Part shown: positions 9,154-16,518 of the stretch, one piece after another | Layout of the letters: every line of letters begins with the position of its first letter | Numbering within the stretch: the first letter of the stretch is position 1 | Source of the DNA: VRUE01 sp963753245 | GTDB taxonomy: Bacteria > Actinomycetota > Thermoleophilia > Solirubrobacterales > 70-9 | Direction: 5' to 3' | DNA: 64,000 nt | Assembly (NCBI GenBank): GCA_963753245.1 | Contig: CAVWBK010000002.1 | Span: 248,001-312,000, forward strand | Translations under genes and position numbers: made by a program | The notes under the pieces: model-generated | Seen by the model: the letters and a program-made list of their open reading frames with translations, nothing else | What the model was told of the DNA's origin: nothing | Database searches by the model: none

Positions 9154-9675
9154 CTAGCCGGGCGCCGTGAAGTCGCCGAGACCTTCGAGCCGGCGGATCG
9201 TCGGGCCGGCTTTTAGCTCCTCGTAATCGAGGTGGGCGAGGAGCTCGGCGGCGAGCGCTTCGAGCCGCTCGGCGAGGCGCTGGCGCGAGCGCTGCCCGGC
9301 GTCGAGTTCGGCGGCGGCGGCCTCGACCGCGTCGAGGAGCCCAGAGACACTGCGATGATCAGCCTCGAGCCTGTCGACAATCGGGCCCAGTTCGGGGTTG
9401 GCCGCGCGCAGGCTGGGGAAGAACAGGGTGTCCTCGGCGTTGTGGTGCAAATGGACGAAGCGGCAGTAGCGCAGACAGTTGACCTTCAGCTGCCAGAGCG
9501 GTCCGGCGGTCTTTAGCTCCTCGATCTGAGCCCGGGCCTGAGCGGCGCTTAGACCGTCGATGACCTCGCCCGAGAGGATCGCGATTCGCTGCAGATCGCG
9601 ACGGATCATCGCGTGCACCCAGAGCAGCTCCTCGAAGAGGGCCTTGCCCTGGGCGGTTTCGGCAGGTAGGTCCAC
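9154..9675 (-). CDS. Hemerythrin-like HHE domain protein
   Basis: A four-helix protein with hemerythrin-type iron ligands: FVHLHHNAEDTLFFP gives the H-HxxxE pattern, with further ligands in ADHRSV and HLDYEE. Such proteins bind a di-iron centre and oxygen or nitric oxide; the function here is unknown. The open frame extends upstream to ATG 9831, but that part lies antisense to the glycine-rich N-terminus of murD and looks non-coding. I chose GTG 9675, just before VDLPAETAQGKALFEELLW; ATG at about 9609 is another option. No clear ribosome binding site is seen. It is divergent from murD. Confidence 0.75.
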   Translation of the reverse strand: MDLPAETAQGKALFEELLWVHAMIRRDLQRIAILSGEVIDGLSAAQARAQIEELKTAGPLWQLKVNCLRYCRFVHLHHNAEDTLFFPSLRAANPELGPIVDRLEADHRSVSGLLDAVEAAAAELDAGQRSRQRLAERLEALAAELLAHLDYEELKAGPTIRRLEGLGDFTAPG

Positions 9676-9700
9676 GGCGATCGGGATCGAAGGTACCTCG

Positions 9701-11071
9701 GTGAGCGTGCCGCCGCCGAAAAAGCCACGCCCGGCCCAGTTTGAGGGTCCATATCTGGTCGTCGGCCTGGCTCGCTCCGGTTGTGCTGCGGCGACTCTGC
9801 TGGCGCGAGGGGGGGAGACGGTTCGCGGCATCGATTGCGGCCACCCCGAGATGGCTGCAGGGCTTGCGGGGGCGGGCGTCGAAGTGATCCTGGATACGGA
9901 TGGAATTGCCTATTTGGATGGGACGAGGACCCTCGTCAAGAGCCCGGGCGTGCCCCGCGAGGCGGCGGTGATCGTCGCTGCTTTGGAGCGCGGGATCGAC
10001 GTTGTCGGCGAGCTGGAGCTGGCCTGGCGGGCGATCCCCAACCGCTTCTTGGCGGTGACCGGGACCAACGGCAAGACCACCGTGGTCGAGCTGCTCGCCC
10101 ACATCTACCGAAGCGCGGCTGAGCCGGTCGCGGTGGCCGGCAATGTCGGCATGCCCCTCTCCTCCCTGGCAGCAGAGGTCGATCCCGACCTGACGGTGAT
10201 CTGTGAGGCCTCGAGCTTTCAGCTCGAGGACAGCGTCGCCTTTGCCCCCGAGTGCGCGGTCTTCCTCAACCTCGCCCCCGACCACCTTGACCGCCACCTC
10301 GATCTCGAGTCCTATCTCGCCGCCAAGCTGCGGATCTTCGCCCACCAGGCAAACGAGGACATCGCGGTCTATAACGCCGATGAGCCGGCGCTCGCCGGGG
10401 TCGATCTCGGTGGCTGCGCGCGGCGGGTCTCGTTCTGCGTCGGAGCCGCCCCCGACTGCGAGCTCGCCCTCGCCGAGGGCACGATCTTCTATAACCAGGA
10501 GCCGTTGCTGGCGGTCTCCGAGCTGGGACTCTTCGGCGAGCACAACGTGGCCAACGCGATGGCCGCGGCGAGCGCCGCCTTGGCGATGGGGATCGGGCCC
10601 GAGGCGACCGCTGCTGGGCTGCGCAGCTTCGCCGGCCTCGCGCACCGGCTCGAGCCGCTCGCCGAGATCGATGGGGTGCGCTTCGTCAATGACTCCAAGG
10701 CGACCAACGTCGCCGCGGCCAGCGTCGGGCTGCGCGCCTTCGCCGGCGGCGTCCACGCGATCCTCGGTGGCAGCGAGAAGGGCGAGGATTTCAGCCCCCT
10801 GCTCGCACCAGTGCGCGAGTCCTGTCGGGCGCTGTATCTGATCGGCCCCGCCGGCGAGCGCCTCGCCGAGGTGCTCGCCCCGGCGATCACGATCGGGATC
10901 GAGCTGCATCGCTGCCTCGACCTCGAGGATGCGGTGCGCCGCGCCGCCGCCGCCGCGGCGCCCGGCGAGATCGTCCTGCTCTCGCCGGCCTGCGCCAGCT
11001 TTGATGCCTTCGAGAATTTCGAGCAACGCGGCGAACGTTTCCGTGAAATCGTCGAGGGGCTGGGCTCGTGA
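9701..11071 (+). CDS. murD: UDP-MurNAc-L-alanine:D-glutamate ligase MurD
   Basis: Adds D-glutamate to UDP-MurNAc-L-Ala. The N-terminal Rossmann part begins YLVVGLARSGCAAATLL. The ATP loop TGTNGKTTVVELL lies about 120 residues in, followed by LNLAPDHLDRH, GEHNVANAMAA and NDSKATN, all typical of MurD. The start is GTG 9701, placed 7 bases after GAAGG; GTG 9707 is possible, and the open frame extending to 9560 lies over the hemerythrin gene. It is 456 residues long. The stop overlaps the ftsW start (GTGA). Confidence 0.95.
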   Translation: MSVPPPKKPRPAQFEGPYLVVGLARSGCAAATLLARGGETVRGIDCGHPEMAAGLAGAGVEVILDTDGIAYLDGTRTLVKSPGVPREAAVIVAALERGIDVVGELELAWRAIPNRFLAVTGTNGKTTVVELLAHIYRSAAEPVAVAGNVGMPLSSLAAEVDPDLTVICEASSFQLEDSVAFAPECAVFLNLAPDHLDRHLDLESYLAAKLRIFAHQANEDIAVYNADEPALAGVDLGGCARRVSFCVGAAPDCELALAEGTIFYNQEPLLAVSELGLFGEHNVANAMAAASAALAMGIGPEATAAGLRSFAGLAHRLEPLAEIDGVRFVNDSKATNVAAASVGLRAFAGGVHAILGGSEKGEDFSPLLAPVRESCRALYLIGPAGERLAEVLAPAITIGIELHRCLDLEDAVRRAAAAAAPGEIVLLSPACASFDAFENFEQRGERFREIVEGLGS

Positions 11072-12411
11072 GTGCCCGCTCCGCTGTCCTTGGCCGCGGC
11101 CGGCCCGCCCCGCGGCGAAAGCCAGCCGCAAAGAAGAAGGCCAAGCGCAAATCCCACGCCCCGGCGATGCCGACCGAGTACAACATCCTGCTGACCGCGA
11201 CCCTCTGCCTGCTGGCCTTCGGCGCGGTGATGGTCTTCTCGGCCAGCTCGACGACAAAAGTCCTCAGCGAAGGTGGCGTGGGCGAATCCGCCTACTACCT
11301 GAAGCGCACCCTGATGGTCGGCGCGGTCGGGCTCTTCATCATGCACTTCGTCGCCCGCCACGGACTCGAGTCAATCCGCCGCCTGACCCCGGTTTTCCTC
11401 GTCGTCTCCTTCGTGCTCTTGGTCGCCGTCCTTGGCGCCGGCTCCTCGGTCAATGGTGCCAGCCGCTGGATCGGATCCGGTTTCCTGCAGATCCAGCCCT
11501 CCGAGCTGGCCAAGGTTTCCCTCGTCCTCTACGCCGCCGACCTGCTCGCCGACAAACCCAAACGGGCGCGCAGCATCGCGGGGCTGATGCCATTTCTGCT
11601 CGTCGTTGGCGCCGCCGCGCTGCTGATCGTGATCGAGCCCGACATGGGGACCGCGCTGGTGGTCGCCTTCGCGGCCGGGGCAACGCTGATCGCGGCCGGG
11701 GCCCGGCTGGGCGATCTGGCCAAGATCGCCCTGCTGCTGGGCGGCGTGGCGCTGCTGCTGACAATCGTTGAGCCCTACCGGATGGCGCGCCTGACCGGCT
11801 TCCTAAGCCCCGGATCTGACACCAGCGGGACCGGCTTTCAGGCCGCTCAGGCGAAGATCGCGCTCGGCTCGGGGGGGATCTTTGGGGTCGGCATCGGCAA
11901 CGGCGTGCAGAAGGCCTTCTACCTGCCCGAGGCCCACACCGACATGATCTCGGCGGTGATCGGTGAGGAGCTCGGCCTGATCGGGATTCTCGGCGTTGTC
12001 GGCCTCTTTGGGACGCTCGGCTACGCCGGTCTGCAGGTGGCAAAGAAAGCCAAGGACAACTACGGCAAGTTGCTGGTCGCGGGACTCACCTCGCTGATCC
12101 TCGTGCAGGCGACGATCAACCTCTTTGCGGTGATGGGTTTGGCGCCGCTGACCGGGGTGCCGCTGCCCTTTGTCTCCTACGGCAACAGCAGCCTGTTGGC
12201 GACACTCTTCGCAGTCGGCCTGATCCTCAACGTGGCGCGCGGGGGGACCGCCCGCGCTGGCAAACTGCGCGTCGTTGAGGGTGGGCGCGGCCCCGCCCGC
12301 GGAAGGAGTCGATCGAGCGGTGCCAAAAAGCGCAAAAGTGGTGGTGGCAGCGGGGGGAACCGCGGGTCACGTGGTGCCCGCCATGGCGGTCGCCGACGAG
12401 CTTCGGGCTAG
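11068..12411 (+). CDS. ftsW: Peptidoglycan glycosyltransferase FtsW (SEDS family)
   Basis: Polytopic membrane polymerase that builds septal glycan strands from lipid II together with FtsI. A Lys/Arg-rich cytoplasmic N-terminus (about 35 residues) is followed by about ten hydrophobic segments with SEDS signatures: NGASRWI, LQIQPSELAK, FLPEAHTDMI-like YLPEAHTDMIS, and PFVSYGNSSLLA. At 447 residues it is longer than many because of a basic, Gly/Arg/Ser-rich tail of about 45 residues. The last part of this tail is encoded in DNA that also encodes the MurG N-terminus in another frame. Confidence 0.96.
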   Translation: MSARSAVLGRGRPAPRRKPAAKKKAKRKSHAPAMPTEYNILLTATLCLLAFGAVMVFSASSTTKVLSEGGVGESAYYLKRTLMVGAVGLFIMHFVARHGLESIRRLTPVFLVVSFVLLVAVLGAGSSVNGASRWIGSGFLQIQPSELAKVSLVLYAADLLADKPKRARSIAGLMPFLLVVGAAALLIVIEPDMGTALVVAFAAGATLIAAGARLGDLAKIALLLGGVALLLTIVEPYRMARLTGFLSPGSDTSGTGFQAAQAKIALGSGGIFGVGIGNGVQKAFYLPEAHTDMISAVIGEELGLIGILGVVGLFGTLGYAGLQVAKKAKDNYGKLLVAGLTSLILVQATINLFAVMGLAPLTGVPLPFVSYGNSSLLATLFAVGLILNVARGGTARAGKLRVVEGGRGPARGRSRSSGAKKRKSGGGSGGNRGSRGARHGGRRRASG

Positions 12412-13435
12412 CGGCGCCCGGGTCTCCTTCCTCGGCACCCGTGAGCGGATCGAGGCCGAGCTGGTGCCGGCGGCGGGCTATGAGATCGATTTCATCAAGG
12501 TTCGCGGCATCGAGCGCCGCAATCCGCTGCGCGCGGCAGGCGCCGGCCTCGAGGCGCTCGGCTCGGTGGCAAGCGCGCGCCGCGCGATCGGTGCTCGCGA
12601 AGCCGACGTCGTGATGGGCGGCGGCGGGTTCGTCGCTGGCCCGGCGGGCCTCGCCGCGCTCTCGCTCGGCACCCCGCTGGTGCTGACCGAGGCCGACAGC
12701 CATCTCGGCCTCGCCAACCGGCTGTTGGCCAAACGCGCCGAGCGGGTCTGCCTCGCCTTCCCGATCCCCGGCAGGGAGGGCGATCGCTACCTGATCACCG
12801 GGCGGCCTGTTCCCTCGGCGCTGCTCGCCGCCGAGCGCGGCGCCGCCCGCGAGCGCTTCGGGGTCCCCGCCGGGGTCGGCTGCCTGTTGGTGATGGGCGG
12901 CAGCCAGGGCGCGCGGAGCATCAATCGGTGTGCGATCGAAGCCTTCGCCGAGCGCGGGGGCCGCGAGTTCCACGTCATCCAGCTCGCCGGCAGGCGCGAC
13001 TTCGACGAGTTGGCGGTGAGGCTCGCGGGCGCCACCAATCGCGAGCACTACACGCTGCTGGACTACGAGCCCGATCTCGGCGACTGTCTTGCAGCCTGTG
13101 ACCTGGTTCTGGGTCGCTCGGGGGGCTCGATCTTCGAGATCGCGGCGGCAGGCAGGCCGGCGATTCTGGTCCCCTACCCGCACGCCACCGCCGACCACCA
13201 GAGCGCCAATGCAGCCTGGATGGTCGGCGCCGGTGCGGCGCTGAGGATCGCCGACGATGCGCTCAGCCCGGCCCTGCTGGTGGCCGAGGTCGGGGCGCTG
13301 CTCGGCGATCCGAGCAGGCTGGCGGCGATGGCGGCCGTATCCGCGGGGCTGGCCAAGCCCGACGCCGCCTGGCGGATCGCCAGCGAGGTCCTGGCCGCCG
13401 CGGGCACCAGCGCCGAACAGAGCGAAGGCTGGTGA
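12320..13435 (+). CDS. murG: UDP-GlcNAc:lipid I N-acetylglucosaminyltransferase MurG
   Basis: Peripheral membrane GT-B enzyme that converts lipid I to lipid II. The first glycine-rich loop is GGTAGHVVPA near residues 11-20 (usually GGTGGH). The second is GGSQGARSIN, followed by the UDP-GlcNAc site GRSGGSIFEIAAAGRPAILVPYP. I chose GTG 12320, 11 bases after GGAAGGAG (12301-12308); this gives the expected short N-terminus and 371 residues. The frame continues upstream to 12275. With either start it overlaps ftsW by about 90 bases or more. The stop overlaps murC (GTGA). Confidence 0.94.
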   Translation: MPKSAKVVVAAGGTAGHVVPAMAVADELRASGARVSFLGTRERIEAELVPAAGYEIDFIKVRGIERRNPLRAAGAGLEALGSVASARRAIGAREADVVMGGGGFVAGPAGLAALSLGTPLVLTEADSHLGLANRLLAKRAERVCLAFPIPGREGDRYLITGRPVPSALLAAERGAARERFGVPAGVGCLLVMGGSQGARSINRCAIEAFAERGGREFHVIQLAGRRDFDELAVRLAGATNREHYTLLDYEPDLGDCLAACDLVLGRSGGSIFEIAAAGRPAILVPYPHATADHQSANAAWMVGAGAALRIADDALSPALLVAEVGALLGDPSRLAAMAAVSAGLAKPDAAWRIASEVLAAAGTSAEQSEGW

Positions 13436-14697
13436 GCGTGGCGGACTGGGGCGAGCGGCAGCTGCACTTCATCGGGATCGGTGGGGCCGGGATGAGCGGC
13501 CTGGCGCTGGTCTGCGCGGCGCTGGGAGCGACGGTCACCGGCAGCGACCGAGCCGAGTCCTCTTATATGGAGCGCCTGCGCGCGGTCGGGCTCGATCCCG
13601 TCATCGGCCATGATCCCGACAACCTGCCCGAGGCGGCCGAGGTTGTCGTCTCGACCGCGATCGGCGAGGACAACCCCGAGCTTGTCCTCGCCAGGGAACA
13701 GGGCCTGGCGGTGATCCGGCGCGGTCATCTGCTCGCCGAGCTCTGCGCCCAGAAGCGGCTGATCGCGATCGCCGGAACTCACGGCAAGACGACGACCGCG
13801 GCGATGGCGGTTTGGGCGCTGCGCGCGATCGGCGCCGATCCGGCCTTTCTGATCGGCGGCGAGGTGCCAGGACTCGGCCCCGGCGGCGCGACGGCCAATG
13901 CCGGTTGGGGCGCGGGGGAGTGGCTGGTGGCCGAGGCGGATGAGAGCGATGGCAGCTTCCTCGAGCTCGAGCCCGAGGTGGCTGTAATTACCAACGTCGA
14001 GATGGACCACCATGCAAACTGGGGCTCGATCGCCGAGCTGCGCGCCGCGTTTGAGCGCTTCGCGGCCGGCGCCCGTCTGGCCCGCTTTGACGCCGCTGCG
14101 CCTGGCCCCACCGAGCTGGCGCTCGCGGTTCCCGGCCAGCACAACCTGCTGAACGCGCGGGCGGCGCTCGCCGCGGTCGAGGCGACGGGTGAAGATCTGC
14201 CCGCCGCCGCCGCCGCTCTGGCTGATTTTCCCGGCGTGCGCCGGCGGCTTGAGCGCAAGGGCGAACTCGGCGGAGCGCTCCTCTATGACGACTACGCCCA
14301 CCACCCGACCGAGCTGCGCGCTGCTCTCAGCGCGCTGCGCGAACTGGGTCCCGAGCGCTTGATCGCGGTTTTCCAGCCGCACCTGTATTCGCGCACCAAG
14401 GCCTTCGCCGCGGAGTTCGGTGCAGCCTTGGCGCTCGCCGATGAAGCGATTGTGCTCGACGTCTACCCGGCGCGCGAGGAGCCGGTCGGGGAGCTTGCCG
14501 GAGTCGACGGGCTGCTCGTCGCGAGGGCGGCCGCCGACCGGATGGGCGGCCGGGCGGTGATCTGGGCGCCGACCCTGGCGCAGGCGCGCGAGGCGCTTGC
14601 GCGCCGACTTGCCCCGGGGCGGGTAGTGGCGACGATCGGCGCCGGTGATGTCTTCACGATCGGCGATGAGCTTCTCGCGGCGGGCGAGGATCGGTGA
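13432..14697 (+). CDS. murC: UDP-N-acetylmuramate:L-alanine ligase MurC
   Basis: Adds L-alanine to UDP-MurNAc, the first step of stem-peptide synthesis. The N-terminus carries IGIGGAGMSGLA, the P-loop is AGTHGKTTTAAM, then EADESDGSF, ITNVEMDHHANW, PGQHNLLNA and YDDYAHHPTE. At 421 residues it is short for MurC (commonly 450-490). The stretch between ERFAAGA and PGQHNLLNA is only about 25 residues, where the family usually has an extra alpha/beta portion of the central domain. All recognised ATP and catalytic motifs remain, so it is probably active. Confidence 0.94.
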   Translation: MSVADWGERQLHFIGIGGAGMSGLALVCAALGATVTGSDRAESSYMERLRAVGLDPVIGHDPDNLPEAAEVVVSTAIGEDNPELVLAREQGLAVIRRGHLLAELCAQKRLIAIAGTHGKTTTAAMAVWALRAIGADPAFLIGGEVPGLGPGGATANAGWGAGEWLVAEADESDGSFLELEPEVAVITNVEMDHHANWGSIAELRAAFERFAAGARLARFDAAAPGPTELALAVPGQHNLLNARAALAAVEATGEDLPAAAAALADFPGVRRRLERKGELGGALLYDDYAHHPTELRAALSALRELGPERLIAVFQPHLYSRTKAFAAEFGAALALADEAIVLDVYPAREEPVGELAGVDGLLVARAAADRMGGRAVIWAPTLAQAREALARRLAPGRVVATIGAGDVFTIGDELLAAGEDR

Positions 14698-14713
14698 GGC
14701 GGGGGTGGCGAGG

Positions 14714-15625
14714 ATGAGCACCCCCGCGGGGTTGGAGCGCGACTACCCACTGGCCCGCCTGACCACGGTTCGCACCGGCGGGCCCGCGCGGTGGTTCGCG
14801 CGCCCCAGTGCGGAGTCCCAGCTACTCGAGCTGCTCGCCTGGGCCGCCGCGCAGGGACTCCCGCTTGGAGTCATCGGCTCGGGCTCGAATCTGCTGATCG
14901 CCGACGAGGGTTTCGGCGGCCTGGCCCTGAAGCTCGACGGCGAGCTTGCTCGGATCGAGCGCGACGGTACTCGGGTTCTGTGTGGCGGTGGGGCTCGCCT
15001 GCCCTCGGCGGCCGCGAAGACCGCTGCCTGGGGGCTCTCCGGACTTGAGTTTGGGATCAACATCCCCGGCACGACCGGGGGCGCGGTGAAGATGAACGCC
15101 AACGCCTACGGTGGCCAGCTCGGCGAGGTGCTCGAGTGGGTCGATGTCTGTAGCGCCGCCGGGCGCGAGCGGCGCAGCCCCGAGCAGCTCGGCCTCGCCT
15201 ACCGCAGCTCCAATCTGGCCGGCGGCGAGGTCATCGCCCGCGCCTCGTTTGAACTTGCGTCGGCGGAGCCCGCCGAGGTCCGCGCGACGCTCGCCGAAAT
15301 GCGGGAACGTCGCCGCGAGGCGCAGCCCTCGGGCATCAAGACCTTCGGCTCGAGCTTCAAGAACCCCGAGGACCCGCGAGCCGAAGGGATGAGTGCCGGG
15401 CAGCTGCTCGAGGCGGCGGGCTGTCGAGGGCTCGAGTTCGGCGGCGCCCGTTTTTCCACCAAGCACGCCAACTTCATCGAGAACCGCGGTGCGGCCACCA
15501 CCGCCGATGTCCTGGCGTTGATGGCTGAGGGCCGGCGTCGTGTCCACGAGCGCTTTGGGGTTGTGCTCGAGCCCGAGGTCCAGCATCTCGGTGAGCTGCG
15601 CCTGCCGCAGGGGTGGGAGCTGTGA
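14714..15625 (+). CDS. murB: UDP-N-acetylenolpyruvoylglucosamine reductase MurB
   Basis: FAD enzyme that reduces UDP-GlcNAc-enolpyruvate to UDP-MurNAc. The FAD-binding motifs are RTGGPARWF and IGSGSNLL. GINIPGTTGGAVKMNANAYGG and the catalytic-serine region GSSFKNP are present, with the GLEFGGARFSTKHANFIEN block near the C-terminus. Start ATG 14714 gives 303 residues. In-frame GTG 14705 is an alternative, and the open frame reaching back to 14645 lies within murC. The stop overlaps the next gene by 4 bases (GTGA). Confidence 0.95.
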   Translation: MSTPAGLERDYPLARLTTVRTGGPARWFARPSAESQLLELLAWAAAQGLPLGVIGSGSNLLIADEGFGGLALKLDGELARIERDGTRVLCGGGARLPSAAAKTAAWGLSGLEFGINIPGTTGGAVKMNANAYGGQLGEVLEWVDVCSAAGRERRSPEQLGLAYRSSNLAGGEVIARASFELASAEPAEVRATLAEMRERRREAQPSGIKTFGSSFKNPEDPRAEGMSAGQLLEAAGCRGLEFGGARFSTKHANFIENRGAATTADVLALMAEGRRRVHERFGVVLEPEVQHLGELRLPQGWEL

Positions 15626-16194
15626 GCCGCCGCTGGGTCGTGCTCGCTGTGCTGGCCTCGGTGATCGTCGCGATCCTCCTCGTCCGCCACTTCGCCTTTG
15701 GCAGCTCAACGGTCGAAGCCCACCTTGGCCAGGTGCAGCCGACCGCCGTGATCGGCTCCGGCAAGCAGGCGCTCGGGGTCTCGGCGAGCGGCGTGATCCT
15801 CTCCTGGCAGCCGCCGCCGCCAGCAGGAACTCTGCCGCAGCTGCCGCTGGCCGGGCCGCCAAAGACAGGTCGCCTGGTCGGACCCATACTCGAGCAGGCG
15901 CGGGTCCTGGGCGCTGCCCCGGCGGTCCTTCGTTCCTGCCTGCAGGGCAGCCATTACAGCGAAAGCGGGGTCGATGTGAAGCTGCTCTCGGGCATCGAAC
16001 TGCGCTTTGGCAGTGGCTCGCGGGCGGCCCGCAAGTGGGAATCGGCGGCCGCGATTCTCGCCGATCCGTCGATCACCGAACTCGGTTATGTGAACCTGTA
16101 TTCGCCGGGCCGAGCTTCGACCGGCGGCTCCGGCCACCTTTTGCCGAGCCCCGAACCCGGGGCGAGCACGAGCTGCCGCGGATCGGGCGGCTAG
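15622..16194 (+). CDS. ftsQ: FtsQ-like division protein without a POTRA domain
   Basis: A 190-residue bitopic protein in the ftsQ position, between murB and ftsZ. It has a short N-terminus, one membrane segment (about residues 6-25) and an extracytoplasmic part. The C-terminal half resembles the FtsQ beta domain: GVDVKLLSGIELRFGSG, KWESAAAILADPS and GYVNLYSPGRA. Only about 12 residues separate the membrane segment from QPTAVIGSGKQALGVSASGV, which matches the usual end of POTRA and the beginning of the beta domain. The POTRA domain of about 70 residues therefore appears to be missing. No ftsA follows. The GTG start overlaps the murB stop. Confidence 0.7.
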   Translation: MSRRWVVLAVLASVIVAILLVRHFAFGSSTVEAHLGQVQPTAVIGSGKQALGVSASGVILSWQPPPPAGTLPQLPLAGPPKTGRLVGPILEQARVLGAAPAVLRSCLQGSHYSESGVDVKLLSGIELRFGSGSRAARKWESAAAILADPSITELGYVNLYSPGRASTGGSGHLLPSPEPGASTSCRGSGG

Positions 16195-16518
16195 GCCAGA
16201 TCCCGCGCCCCAGAGCGGTTCGCGCCGCGAGCAGATCCTCCGGCCGCGGCCCTGACCAAAGCCTCGACCACAGAGTTAGAGTTGGGAATCACTCAGGTAA
16301 GGGTCGAGGTATTCGCCTTGCACGATGCTTCCCGGCCGTTTGACAGAGGGCCCGGAATACCCTACGTTGAGCGCAATTTGCGTGATTGAGGCAGTGGCGT
16401 GAACCCTTAAGCATCGCTGCAGCCTCGGACAGAACAAAGGCTCAACTTAAATTCCAGTCCTGAGCAATGGACCGGACAATCGCCAGGCCATCGAGGCCCG
16501 GTATGGAGAAATCGGGAG
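16195..16518 (+). promoter_or_regulatory. ftsZ upstream region
   Basis: A gene-free stretch of 324 bases. It contains an inverted repeat CCTCGACC/GGTCGAGG (16262-16269 and 16302-16309, 32 bases apart), a promoter-like TTGACA-N17-TACGTT (16340-16368) and a short palindrome CGCAA-T-TTGCG (16372-16382) at the predicted transcription start. GGAGA (16505-16509) lies 9 bases before the ftsZ ATG. The predicted leader is about 145 bases long, much longer than at other genes here. No small reading frame stands out. Confidence 0.5.
16340..16368 (+). promoter_or_regulatory. ftsZ promoter (-35 and -10)
   Basis: A consensus -35 TTGACA (16340-16345), a 17-base spacer and a -10-like TACGTT (16363-16368). 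This is the best two-box promoter seen in the window and would transcribe ftsZ independently of the cell-wall genes upstream. Confidence 0.55.

Noticed and set aside
9359..11257. A 632-codon minus-strand open frame across murD
   Set aside because: It is antisense to clear MurD sequence, has no recognisable domain and reflects the scarcity of stop codons in GC-rich DNA. The same applies to long antisense frames over murE, aroA (38938-40698), gcvPA and metK.
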